From CAYLRY01 sp964386535 (lineage in GTDB: Bacteria > Chloroflexota > Dehalococcoidia > Dehalococcoidales > UBA3254), in NCBI GenBank assembly GCA_964386535.1, contig CAYLRY010000004.1:1-64000 (forward strand): a DNA stretch of 64,000 nucleotides, written 5' to 3'. Positions 34,823-43,775 of the stretch are shown piece by piece (position 1 is the first letter of the stretch; the number at the start of each line of letters is the position of its first letter). Under the pieces are notes generated by a model. The model worked only from the letters and a program-made list of their open reading frames with translations, ran no database searches and was not told where the DNA came from. Position numbers and translations under genes: made by a program.

Positions 34823-36133
34823 CTAAATTAGTCCTTCGGCTTTAAGTTCATTAAGCGGCCTTGCCCTCTGTACTTCATCTACCAGTTGCGGATCAGGTTC
34901 AGGGAAAATCACAGGTCCGTTTTCACGGGAAGGCAGGAGTACGGTTGATATGTTTGGAGGCATAGTGGTTTCGCCGCGCTGGTTCTTGGCCCATGATTCA
35001 ATATCTACACAATATCCGCTACCTTTATTGTACTTTTTTACTACCTTTCCTTCCAGAATAGTGATATCTCCCATCATATTGAAGGCTCTTTCATCTCCGC
35101 TCATTTTCCAGAGGAATCCTTCATCTCCTATCCAGTTGGTAAACAAGTTGCACATCCAGCTCATTCTTTGATTGCCGTAGTCATAGGCTCTTTCCACACC
35201 TATAGCCCTGGCAAATTGATCGAGATAATGTACCAATTCCGGGACATCGTCTTCACCGGTTTCCTCAACATGCTCTAAAACACCGGGATGTCTGGCTTCA
35301 TAATTGAACTCAATCTTATGCGCCTTCAGATAAGGTGAACCGGCGCCCATGAGGAAGACAAGCTCGTCCCGCACACTCAAGGGCCCCTTGATGAGCGGGC
35401 CTAGGCGGTCTCCAACCTGAACATCTTCCCAGTACCTGGGGATATTGCCTCTGACTTCTTCGCGGTCATAAGCTTCGAGTATCCGCATCCAATCCTGCTT
35501 CGAATAAGTTTCCTTAGACCGGCCGCGGTTCTTTTTAGCGCTTCCGGCAGCACCTCTTTCAGCCCAGACAATGTGATAGAGCTCTTTACCCAGGATTTCC
35601 CGCGTTTCGGCATTTAAATAGACGATATCTCCATAATCTATATATATATTACTTTTGCCTGCCATCCGGCCTTCTTTTATTTTCATATCGCGTATGATTG
35701 CCACCGAGGTCAGTTTTGTCCCCGCTCGAACAGGTTTGTACCATTGCCAGTCCCCTCCGGAATACCATCCATGAATACCAGGTAATCCGCTGCCGGTTGC
35801 GGTCCATTGATGCGTATAAAGAAAAGTCCCCGGAGCAATAATACCTCCATAACGGGTCTTCCTGGCATAATCGGCATCCCTGAACAGCGGGTTGGTATCG
35901 CCAATTCCATCAACATAATGCCGTATAGTATCGGTTGTAGCCTCATCATTAAAATAAATCGCTGACGGAATAAACGGCTTGTTCATCCGGAAATTTCTTC
36001 TTTCCAGCATTTCTGGAGTTACCCGTCCGTATTCTGAAGATGGTTTATCATTGGATGGTTCTTTCTGATTCCTGACCCTCGGATGTTTTGCCCATTTTTT
36101 TTCATCAATCTTGGATATGTATTCTTCCAGCAT
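34823..36133 (-). CDS. Double-hotdog MaoC/FAS1-type acyl dehydratase
   Basis: About 436 residues from ATG at 36133, 6 bp after AAGGAG. The N-terminal hotdog (about 45-190) has YVDGIGDTNPLFRDADYARK and YGGIIAPGTFLYTH, the FAS1-type dehydratase N-half. The C-terminal half (from about 225) begins YWEDVQVGDRLGPLIKGPLS and has NWIGDEGFLWKM. Such proteins hydrate or dehydrate enoyl-CoA substrates. It is upstream of the GRE on the same strand (216 bp apart) and divergent from the CoA-transferase pair, so it probably belongs to the same pathway. The substrate is unknown. Confidence 0.85.
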   Translation of the reverse strand: MLEEYISKIDEKKWAKHPRVRNQKEPSNDKPSSEYGRVTPEMLERRNFRMNKPFIPSAIYFNDEATTDTIRHYVDGIGDTNPLFRDADYARKTRYGGIIAPGTFLYTHQWTATGSGLPGIHGWYSGGDWQWYKPVRAGTKLTSVAIIRDMKIKEGRMAGKSNIYIDYGDIVYLNAETREILGKELYHIVWAERGAAGSAKKNRGRSKETYSKQDWMRILEAYDREEVRGNIPRYWEDVQVGDRLGPLIKGPLSVRDELVFLMGAGSPYLKAHKIEFNYEARHPGVLEHVEETGEDDVPELVHYLDQFARAIGVERAYDYGNQRMSWMCNLFTNWIGDEGFLWKMSGDERAFNMMGDITILEGKVVKKYNKGSGYCVDIESWAKNQRGETTMPPNISTVLLPSRENGPVIFPEPDPQLVDEVQRARPLNELKAEGLI

Positions 36134-36225
36134 TTCCAGCTCCTTGATTATCAATAGTTGCAGTAATGATTTTTAATAGGGGCCAGAATAGAACAAATGT
36201 TATTAATAATATTACATCACCTTGA

Positions 36226-36244
36226 CAATATGATATCCGTATTA
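36226..36244. promoter_or_regulatory. Candidate shared operator, site 1
   Basis: CAATATGATATCCGTATTA lies between the divergent dehydratase and CoA-transferase genes. Its reverse complement TAATACGGATATCATATTG resembles TATACGATATCATATCAG at 39065-39082, upstream of the next operon of the island. A TTGACA at 36222-36227 overlaps it. The match is short and A/T-rich. Confidence 0.35.
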
Positions 36245-36444
36245 TAGATTACTAACAGCGGTTTGAAAACCAACCGCGCTCAGCTTTTTTGTTTAGTTTC
36301 ATACAATATGAATGATAAATTTCGGCTTAAGCCATATTACCAAAGCCGTTTTATCCCTCCGGAGCTGTACCAGTGGTAACGAATATTGATTTTGTCTCCT
36401 AACTTAACACGGCAGTTACACAGATCAGGAGTAAACAGTAAGTC

Positions 36445-37686
36445 ATGCAGGCAGGCCCTCTGAGTCCTTACCGGGTTATTGATCTCACCGACGAAAACGG
36501 GTTACTCGGTGCGCGGATACTCGCTGACCTTGGTGCCGATGTGATCGTCATAGAACCTCCGGGGGGTAATCCCGCCCGTAGACTCGGCCCGTTCTACCAT
36601 GATATTGCTCACCCGGAAAAGAGCCTGACCTGGTTTGTTTTAAACACCAATAAACGCAGCATTACTCTGAATATTAATACATCTGATGGAAGAAAAATAC
36701 TTAAGGAACTGGTAAAAAGTGCTGATTTTCTCTTCGAATCCTATTCACCAGGCTATATGGGGAAGCTCGGACTCGGTTATGAAGATCTGAAGCAAATCAA
36801 TCCCCATCTGGTCATGTCCTCAATTACCCCCTTTGGACAGACGGGGCCATGGCGTGATTACAAAGGCTCCGACCTTGTAGAAATGTCGCTGGGCGGCCTT
36901 GTATTTTTAAGCGGTGAACCAGGCATGGAACCGCTTCGCATTCCGGTACCTCAAATATATTTTCATGCCGGCTCCTGGGCAGCAGCCGGCGCCATGATGG
37001 CTTTTACCGGACGGCAAGCCAGTGGGACCGGGCAGCATGTTGATGTCTCCATGCTAGAGGCGGCAGCCTGGTCAAACTACAGTGCCGCAGAATGGTGGTC
37101 TTATTCGAAACTAATTCTAAAACGAGAAGGTACCTGGCGTCAACAGGGACTCTCCCGTATGAGGCTTATTTTTGATTGTAAGGATGGATATGTTTTACTC
37201 TTCCTTCTCGGCGGCACAATGGCAACCATTGGTGAATACAGGATGGTGGAATGGATGGAAGCAGAAGGCAAATGCCCTGACTGGCTGAGAGGATTTGAAT
37301 GGGCAAAACTTGACGTGGCAAATGTAGAGCAGAAATTTTTTGACGATCTATCAAACGCCGTAGCTCCTTTTTTGCTTGATAAGACCAAAAAGGAGCTGTT
37401 TGACTGGGCAATGAAAAATGAGCTTTTTCTTGCCCCGGTTAATGATACCGGAGACCTGTTGGAAAACTCGCAACTGAAATACCGTAATTTCTGGGTAAAA
37501 TTGGATCACGATGAATTGAAGGACTCAATTACTTACCCGGGACCTTTTGTGAAAATGAGTGAAACGCCCATTACTATCAGGCGCCGCGCGCCGCTTATCG
37601 GAGAGCATAACGTGGAAATCTACCAAAAAGAACTTGGGATTTCTAACAGCCAACTGATTGCTTTAAAACAGGCCGGAATTATCTGA
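36445..37686 (+). CDS. CaiB/BaiF (type III) CoA-transferase A
   Basis: 413 residues. Family features: YRVIDLTDENGLLGARILAD, GADVIVIEPPGGNPARRLGP, NTNKRSITLNI, SSITPFGQTGPWRDYKGSDL and GQHVDVSMLEAAA; the last contains the position where the catalytic Asp is found in family III enzymes. It moves CoA between organic acids. The stop TGA is directly followed by the ATG of the second CoA-transferase, so they form a coupled pair and may be two subunits of one enzyme. Confidence 0.93.
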   Translation: MQAGPLSPYRVIDLTDENGLLGARILADLGADVIVIEPPGGNPARRLGPFYHDIAHPEKSLTWFVLNTNKRSITLNINTSDGRKILKELVKSADFLFESYSPGYMGKLGLGYEDLKQINPHLVMSSITPFGQTGPWRDYKGSDLVEMSLGGLVFLSGEPGMEPLRIPVPQIYFHAGSWAAAGAMMAFTGRQASGTGQHVDVSMLEAAAWSNYSAAEWWSYSKLILKREGTWRQQGLSRMRLIFDCKDGYVLLFLLGGTMATIGEYRMVEWMEAEGKCPDWLRGFEWAKLDVANVEQKFFDDLSNAVAPFLLDKTKKELFDWAMKNELFLAPVNDTGDLLENSQLKYRNFWVKLDHDELKDSITYPGPFVKMSETPITIRRRAPLIGEHNVEIYQKELGISNSQLIALKQAGII

Positions 37687-38904
37687 ATGGATGGAAATCT
37701 CCCTCTAAAAGATCTGAAAGTGCTGGAATTAACCCGCGTCATTGTTGGCCCGGGTGTTGCCAGGTTCTTAGGTAACGCCGGCGCTACGGTAGTACACGTT
37801 GAAAGCCGGAAACGGCTTGATTTTAATAGAACCTCCTACCCTTATAAGGATAATAAACCCGGCATCAATCGTGCTGCATATTTCAACCGCTATAATCCGG
37901 ATAAACTGGGAATGAGCCTTGATCTCTCCAGGCCTCAAGGTCTGGTCCTCATGAAACAACTTGTGGCCTGGGCTGATGTCTTTATCGAGAGTAATGTCCC
38001 CGGAATGATCGATAAGTTCGGATTGGATTACGAAAACGTCAGGAATATAAATCCAGGTATTATTATGCTGAGCACCAATCAAATGGGCCGGGAGGGCCCC
38101 CTGGCACGCTATAAAGGTTTTGGCATACAGACAGCGGCTATGGCGGGGTATCACCTGATTACCGGTTATGGAGACGGCAGGCCAATGGGGCCTTTCGGCG
38201 CCTACACGGATATGGTTTCCATTCAGTGGCTGCTGGCAGCGCTGCTGGCTGCTATCGATTATCGAAGGAGGACCGGAAAAGGCCAGTATATTGATCATTC
38301 ACAACTTGAAGCCGGAGTTCATTTCCTTGCGCCGGCTGTTTTGCAGTATACCGCCAACAGAGATAAAATGACCCAGTCAGGCAACAGAGAAGCCTGTGCA
38401 GCCCCGCACGGATGTTATCGGTGTAAAGGCAACGATCGGTGGTGCGCTATTACAGTCTATACAGATGATGAATGGAGAGCTTTTTGTCAGGTGCTGGGAA
38501 ATCCGGCATGGACGCAGAATTCCGTTTTCTCAACGCTGGTAGGGCGCAAAGAAAACGAAGATAAGCTTGATCATTTGATCGAAGAATGGACCTTACAATT
38601 TTCTCCTGAAAATGTGGCGGAAATGATGCAAAAAGCTGGAGTTGCCGCAGGGGTTGTCTCAAATGGAGAAGACCTGAGCAAAAATCCTCAACTTGCAGCC
38701 CGGAATTTTTATCCTGTTCTGGATCACACGGAAATCGGCCCGGCGCAATTCAGCAATCCTCCCTTCAAACTTTCAGAATCTCCGGTAGAGGTAAGAAAAG
38801 CGTCGCCCTGTTTGGGGGAACATACCGAATACATCTGCCGGGAAATCCTGGGCATATCTGACGAAGAGTTCATTGACCTGCTGAAAAGCGGAGCCCTTGA
38901 ATAA
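37687..38904 (+). CDS. CaiB/BaiF (type III) CoA-transferase B
   Basis: 405 residues. LKVLELTRVIVGPGVARFLG, AYFNRYNPDKLGMSLDLSRP, MLSTNQMGREGPLARYKGFG and GQYIDHSQLEAG are the standard blocks; the Asp before the S in YIDHSQLE is at the catalytic position. The gene starts immediately after the stop of the first CoA-transferase. Adjacent type III transferase pairs occur as heteromers, for example benzylsuccinate CoA-transferase BbsEF; that precedent is suggestive because a glycyl-radical-type enzyme is nearby, but the substrate here is not known. Confidence 0.93.
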   Translation: MDGNLPLKDLKVLELTRVIVGPGVARFLGNAGATVVHVESRKRLDFNRTSYPYKDNKPGINRAAYFNRYNPDKLGMSLDLSRPQGLVLMKQLVAWADVFIESNVPGMIDKFGLDYENVRNINPGIIMLSTNQMGREGPLARYKGFGIQTAAMAGYHLITGYGDGRPMGPFGAYTDMVSIQWLLAALLAAIDYRRRTGKGQYIDHSQLEAGVHFLAPAVLQYTANRDKMTQSGNREACAAPHGCYRCKGNDRWCAITVYTDDEWRAFCQVLGNPAWTQNSVFSTLVGRKENEDKLDHLIEEWTLQFSPENVAEMMQKAGVAAGVVSNGEDLSKNPQLAARNFYPVLDHTEIGPAQFSNPPFKLSESPVEVRKASPCLGEHTEYICREILGISDEEFIDLLKSGALE

Positions 38905-39064
38905 ATTCAATAAGTCATACCTTACCCTTCATTCACCAGTAAACGAAGTTAAACAAACCTCAGTGTTTTCACCTGATTGGTGGATCGGCTTCGAAACTGT
39001 TTGAAAACATCTGATGGGGGGTTTCTGGAATACTAAATTATTATAATATTGCAATTAACAGACG

Positions 39065-39082
39065 TATACGATATCATATCAG
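39065..39082. promoter_or_regulatory. Candidate shared operator, site 2
   Basis: TATACGATATCATATCAG lies 40 bp upstream of the NTF2-like gene and resembles the reverse complement of the element at 36226-36244. Weak evidence. Confidence 0.35.
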
Positions 39083-39121
39083 ATATTAAAAGTTAAAATA
39101 CCTGCGTCAACGGAGTAAGTA

Positions 39122-39562
39122 ATGGGATCAAAATATGATGCCATAGTACACTTTATGAACGAATATGTCAGGGCATACAGCGAATACGGTCAACTGGCTG
39201 AAACCCATGATTTAATGAACAGGTTCTATGCCCCGGAGCTTTCATTCGATGACATGGTGACCAGCCGTGAGCAGTGGTATAAAACCTGTCTCAGCCATAC
39301 CGGTATCCAGGATAAATTAACGCTGGAACACCTGTTCATTGATGAGCATCAGAACGAAGCCGGTGCCTTACTTACCGCACAGGCTATTGAAAGATCAACC
39401 GGTAAAATACTGCTTGAAATAAAAATGAACACCCTGTACAACCTTAAAGTCGATGAAAACGGGGATTTAAAGATAACCAGGGCAAGAGTATTTCTTGAAA
39501 CTCATCCTCAAAAAGTAGCCAAATTATGTCAGATTTACGGGATGAAATTTAACAATATTTAA
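39122..39562 (+). CDS. NTF2/SnoaL-like protein
   Basis: 146 residues with the pattern of the NTF2-like cone fold: an N-terminal helix (IVHFMNEYVRAYSEYG), FYAPELSFDDMVTSREQWYK and a beta-rich C-terminal half. These domains serve as isomerases, hydratases or binding modules. CGGAG precedes the ATG. It heads a plus-strand run with a UGSC-like protein and two DapA-like lyases, spaced 24 to 63 bp, and probably acts in the same pathway. Confidence 0.7.
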   Translation: MGSKYDAIVHFMNEYVRAYSEYGQLAETHDLMNRFYAPELSFDDMVTSREQWYKTCLSHTGIQDKLTLEHLFIDEHQNEAGALLTAQAIERSTGKILLEIKMNTLYNLKVDENGDLKITRARVFLETHPQKVAKLCQIYGMKFNNI

Positions 39563-39586
39563 TTAATTTGAATCTGGGAGTTTAAT

Positions 39587-41362
39587 ATGTTAAGCGAAAA
39601 AATCAGCGTACTGAACCCTAGAGGAGCTGCCCCGCCGGTACATATGGTCCCCATGGCGTCCCGGCTTGATACCCTGAAAGGTAAAACCATATACATTGTA
39701 GACATGAACTTCCCACTAACCCACCAGTTTTGGGTGGAAATGCAGGCTTTGCTCTCCGCAAGATACCCTGAAACCACCTTCGAACTCAGGGTTAAAACCG
39801 GGACTTACTTTAAAAATGACCCGGCCCTGTGGGCTGAAATAAAAGAAAAAGGTAATGGGGTTATCATAGGTATAGGTCAACTTGATACCTGTGCGCCATC
39901 GGTCATTATTTTCTGTTCCATACTGGAAAGTATGGGATTACCCACAGCCCCTGTGATTACCTGTGTTTTCCCTGACCTGGTAAGGAAATTTGCCTGGAAA
40001 AAAGGAATACCCGGCCTGAGATTTACTTTCGTTCCTCATCCTTTTGCCAACAGACCCGTTGAAGTCTACCGTAAATACCTTAAAGGTGACGACCCGATAA
40101 ATGCTCGGCCTGTTATTTCGGGAATAATCGACGCTTTAACCAGACCGACATCTGAGGAAGAGAAGAAAACAGGGACCATAGAAAGGGCAATGCCGCGGTT
40201 ACTTGGGCCTGATACAATTGAGAATCTGGAGCAACTCTTTCTGGAAAAGGGGTGGACCGACGGACTTCCAATAATACTTCCTACTGAAGAAAGAGTTGCA
40301 GAGATGCTCAAGGGAACGAGTCACAAACCTGAGGAAATTATCGGGAAAATGCAACCTATTCCTCCTAATGAATGGTGGGATCAGTCACTTAGACAACTGG
40401 GTTCCAGCGCCAGAGGAGCGGAAACAGGTAATTCACCTGTTGTCATGCAGCCTTCTCCGCCTCATGAAGCCTGGGAGTTCACTGTAGAACATGTTGCTAT
40501 CAATGCTGTCATGGCAGGAGCCAGGAAAGAACATTTACCTGTAATACTGGCCATAGCCTCCACCGGTGTAACCTCACTTTTCAGCTCCGCAACCTCCATG
40601 TGCCGGATGGTGGTCGTAAACGGACCCGTCCGCCATGAAGCAAAGATGAATTCTGGGCTGAGCACCCTTGGCCCGTTCAACCAGGCTAACGCTGTCATTG
40701 GGAGGGCCTGGACGCTTATATCCAAGAATCTCGGCGGAGCAATACTCGGTGAATCCTATCTGGGAGATCTGGGGAATAATACCAATTACAATAACCTGTG
40801 CTGTGCCGAGAATGAAGAGGCTTTGCCTGCCGGATGGGCGCCTTTTCATGTACAGAAGGGATTTAAGGTAGATGAAAGCTGTGTCAGTATACTGGGCGGA
40901 TGGAGTCTTCTGAACTACGCTGCCTACAAACCTTACCCGCATCATGAAATAATGAAGGAACAACTGGTTAGCTTCGAAACCAGCGGAGCCGGTACACATC
41001 ACACTTTAAACTACCATCCGGGAACTCAGGCCACATTTCTCGTCAGCCCGATAACAGCCAGCGATTTAAAAAATGAGGGGTTCGAAAGCAAGGAAAAACT
41101 TGGTGAATGGATCAAAGAACATGCCTTTATGTCTGCCTGGACCTACTGGGCTGCTATGCCGGCCCACCTTGATGCTGCTAAAGCAGGAATTGAGCCGTTT
41201 GCATCCTGGCTTAAACTTCCACCGGAAGGAAAAACCACCTATCCGCTCATTACAAAGAATTCACCTGTTGAGATACTCGTTATCGGCGGGGGGACTGATG
41301 CATTCTGGTTGGCAGGTGACTTCCGGTGCATGGCGAATGCTTCAGTGGATAAATGGAGATAA
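39587..41362 (+). CDS. UGSC-like two-domain protein, copy A
   Basis: 591 residues. The N-terminal about 185 residues match the UGSC (seleno)protein domain: NPRGAAPPVHMVPMASRLDT, LKGKTIYIVDMNFP and GLRFTFVPHPFA. At the signature site, where the family has GVGDUGSC, it reads GIGQLDTC, so only the last cysteine is kept. The rest (from about 205) is a second conserved domain: KGWTDGLPIILPTEERVAEM, EHVAINAVMAGARKEHLPVI and a Gly/Asn-rich middle. The paralogue at 43.8-45.5 kb has the same domain order. Biochemistry is unknown; a lyase or hydratase role in the island is a guess. Confidence 0.7.
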   Translation: MLSEKISVLNPRGAAPPVHMVPMASRLDTLKGKTIYIVDMNFPLTHQFWVEMQALLSARYPETTFELRVKTGTYFKNDPALWAEIKEKGNGVIIGIGQLDTCAPSVIIFCSILESMGLPTAPVITCVFPDLVRKFAWKKGIPGLRFTFVPHPFANRPVEVYRKYLKGDDPINARPVISGIIDALTRPTSEEEKKTGTIERAMPRLLGPDTIENLEQLFLEKGWTDGLPIILPTEERVAEMLKGTSHKPEEIIGKMQPIPPNEWWDQSLRQLGSSARGAETGNSPVVMQPSPPHEAWEFTVEHVAINAVMAGARKEHLPVILAIASTGVTSLFSSATSMCRMVVVNGPVRHEAKMNSGLSTLGPFNQANAVIGRAWTLISKNLGGAILGESYLGDLGNNTNYNNLCCAENEEALPAGWAPFHVQKGFKVDESCVSILGGWSLLNYAAYKPYPHHEIMKEQLVSFETSGAGTHHTLNYHPGTQATFLVSPITASDLKNEGFESKEKLGEWIKEHAFMSAWTYWAAMPAHLDAAKAGIEPFASWLKLPPEGKTTYPLITKNSPVEILVIGGGTDAFWLAGDFRCMANASVDKWR

Positions 41363-41415
41363 ATTCTGTCACTTACTAAGAAATAATTGGAATTTTCCAA
41401 TAAAAGGAGAGAAAA

Positions 41416-42477
41416 ATGGCACTGGAATTCACCAAAACAGAAGCCAAACAATGGGCCAAGAAAAATTTGAGGGGACTCGAGGGCGTTATTCATGCCTCCT
41501 ACACACCAGACCTTTCCGGACTGGACGAAGAAGGAATCAGATGGGATGTCCAGTATCTGATAGCCAACAAACTTTCCTGTATCCTGTGCGCTGTTGAGGC
41601 CAGTGCAATGACCTTTGAAGAGCGTAAGCAATTTGTTAAAACCGTTTGTGACGAAGCAAAAGGCAAGATCCATGTTTCCATGACCATCCTCCAGAATACT
41701 GTTGAAGAGGACATCGAAATGCTGCACCATTTCGAGAAGGTTGGGGGGTCATTTGCTTTGATCGGCCACCCTGTTCAATTTTATCCCAGGTCTGAAGAGG
41801 AACTTTACCGGCAGTACAGATTGATGTGTAACGAAACTAATTTGTGTGTAAATTTTTACGCCGGAAGACTTCACCTTAAACATATGCATCCAAGCTATTT
41901 TCCGTTAACTGTTCTTGATAAAATAGCCGATATCCCTAATGTTGTAGGCATGAAGCTCTGCGGAGGCGGTCCCATCGGTTTCATGGTTGAATCTTTCCGG
42001 ATCATTGGAGACAGAGTACTGGTAAATGACCCCATGACTGCCAACTGGCCCATCACCATCCCGCAATACGGACAACAATGGGCGGGCGCTGGCCCTTATG
42101 ATGTGTCTCAAACCCCGGACAACCCGAAAATGGTCAATATGTTTAATCTGTTCGTCAACGGCAAAATGGATGAGGCTATGGCTATGTACTGGGAACATAT
42201 GAGCGCTTTGCCGGCTGGTGTTTCGATCGGGGGAAGTTCGGATTCCTATTTTAATACAGGTATAGTCAGTGCTTTGCCCGATAAGTATGCACAATGGCTG
42301 CTAGGAGGTAACGGCGGCATGGTCAGACAGCCGATGGGACAAAGACTGTATGATTATCAAAAGGACGGGATCAGAGCACGGTTGAAAGGACTCGGTGTGC
42401 CTCTTCGTGAAAATGAGGAGGAGTTTTTCGTTGGCAGGGTAAACTACTCGAAAGGCGCCAGACTGAAACAGTACTAG
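41416..42477 (+). CDS. DapA-like lyase A
   Basis: 353 residues of the DHDPS/N-acetylneuraminate lyase superfamily. The Schiff-base Lys180 is kept in IPNVVGMKLCGG, and Tyr148 (CVNFYAGR) is near where the catalytic Tyr belongs. The GTTGE substrate loop of DapA is replaced by CAVEASAMT, so the substrate must differ from dipicolinate synthesis. AAAAGGAGA precedes the ATG. It is followed 63 bp later by a close paralogue. Probably an aldolase or lyase with a keto-acid substrate. Confidence 0.85.
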   Translation: MALEFTKTEAKQWAKKNLRGLEGVIHASYTPDLSGLDEEGIRWDVQYLIANKLSCILCAVEASAMTFEERKQFVKTVCDEAKGKIHVSMTILQNTVEEDIEMLHHFEKVGGSFALIGHPVQFYPRSEEELYRQYRLMCNETNLCVNFYAGRLHLKHMHPSYFPLTVLDKIADIPNVVGMKLCGGGPIGFMVESFRIIGDRVLVNDPMTANWPITIPQYGQQWAGAGPYDVSQTPDNPKMVNMFNLFVNGKMDEAMAMYWEHMSALPAGVSIGGSSDSYFNTGIVSALPDKYAQWLLGGNGGMVRQPMGQRLYDYQKDGIRARLKGLGVPLRENEEEFFVGRVNYSKGARLKQY

Positions 42478-42540
42478 CAGGTTTCCACAATAAAATGATC
42501 GAAAAAACGATAAAGTCGGATATCGAAAAAGGAGAGTAAA

Positions 42541-43587
42541 ATGCCTTTAGAGTTTACCAGAATGGAAGCGAAAGCCTGGGCGCGAAAGAATTACCACGGG
42601 CTGGACGGGGCAGTTGCTCCTTCATTTACCCCTGATCTATCAGAACTGGATGAAGAAGGTATCAGGTGGGATGTACAACACAATATTCGCAAGGGTATGT
42701 TCAGCGTCCTTTGTGAAACCATGATCGCTGTGATGACATTCGAAGAACGAAAGAAATTCATGGAAATCGTTTGTGATGAGGCAAAGGGAAAAATATTGGT
42801 ATCAGTGACAGCAGGGATCGATGACATCGAGCAGGATATCGAGTTACTGAGGCACTTTGAGAAGGTAGGCGGTACTCACGTCCTGTTCGGCTACCCGGCA
42901 AACTTCTTCCCCAGGAATGAGGAGGAGATTTTTCAGATAACAAAAAAAATATGTGACTCCGTAAATCTGTGTATCGACCTCTGGCCCAAACCTATCTTCG
43001 ATTTCGGCAGATTTCACCCGAGCCAGTTCAATCCATACCTCGTAGCCCGGATAGCCGAGATACCGAATGTAGTTGCGGCCAAGGTCTATATCGCCGATGG
43101 TTATGGAAAAATGGCCCAAATTCACCACCTCGTGGGTGACTTGATTTTACAGCAATCCGGTGAACCTGAAGAATGGCCGATAACCATACCCAAGTACCAC
43201 CAGCAGTGGGCAGGGCCAGGTAAATATGTGATCTATGACGGGGAAAATTTCACTGAAAGCCGCATAGTTAAATTGTTCAACCTGTTCAGACAAGGTGAGT
43301 TTGATAAAGCCATGGACCTCTACTGGGAACTATCTCCGGTTCATATGAATGCCATGAAAGTAGGCCTGTATCAGAGCGGCGGCGGGTATTTGGGCATTAA
43401 ATACCTGGACTGGCTGGCCGGCGGCAACGGCGGGATATTCAGACAGCCGGGCAGCCGAATTCCCTTTAAAGCCAGGGAAGCCATGCGGGCAGGTTTAAGA
43501 GCCATCGGTGTAACCCCCCGTGAAGACGACGAAGAATTCTGGGTAGGCAGGGTAAATTATGCCAGGGGAGTACGGCCGAGAAAATAA
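42541..43587 (+). CDS. DapA-like lyase B
   Basis: 348 residues, clearly a duplicate of the preceding gene: both start with M(A/P)LEFT and share LDEEGIRWDVQ, MTFEERK, CDEAKGKI, HFEKVGG and the end VGRVNY. Lys181 is kept (IPNVVAAKVYIADG), but the catalytic-Tyr region reads CIDLWPK with Trp in place of Tyr, and the substrate loop is CETMIAVMT. The pair may form a heteromer or act on successive substrates. AAAAGGAGA precedes the ATG. Confidence 0.85.
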   Translation: MPLEFTRMEAKAWARKNYHGLDGAVAPSFTPDLSELDEEGIRWDVQHNIRKGMFSVLCETMIAVMTFEERKKFMEIVCDEAKGKILVSVTAGIDDIEQDIELLRHFEKVGGTHVLFGYPANFFPRNEEEIFQITKKICDSVNLCIDLWPKPIFDFGRFHPSQFNPYLVARIAEIPNVVAAKVYIADGYGKMAQIHHLVGDLILQQSGEPEEWPITIPKYHQQWAGPGKYVIYDGENFTESRIVKLFNLFRQGEFDKAMDLYWELSPVHMNAMKVGLYQSGGGYLGIKYLDWLAGGNGGIFRQPGSRIPFKAREAMRAGLRAIGVTPREDDEEFWVGRVNYARGVRPRK

Positions 43588-43775
43588 CCCGGCAATCAAA
43601 TTCAAAGTGAAGGAAAGGAGGCAATCAGGGAGCATCTTATTGACCTCAGTCCGTTAGTACTTTCCTGGTTGCCGTTTTTCCTGGCCTGCTAACCTGAATA
43701 TTTGAAATAAACCTTTTGCCCTTTCAGCAATCTGGCTGACGGATATGAACTCTATAAAATAACCACCGGCTTATT

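Noticed and set aside
41386..41401. Small dyad ATTGGAA-TT-TTCCAAT before the first DapA-like gene
   Set aside because: Short and A/T-rich, between genes that look co-transcribed; no independent support.
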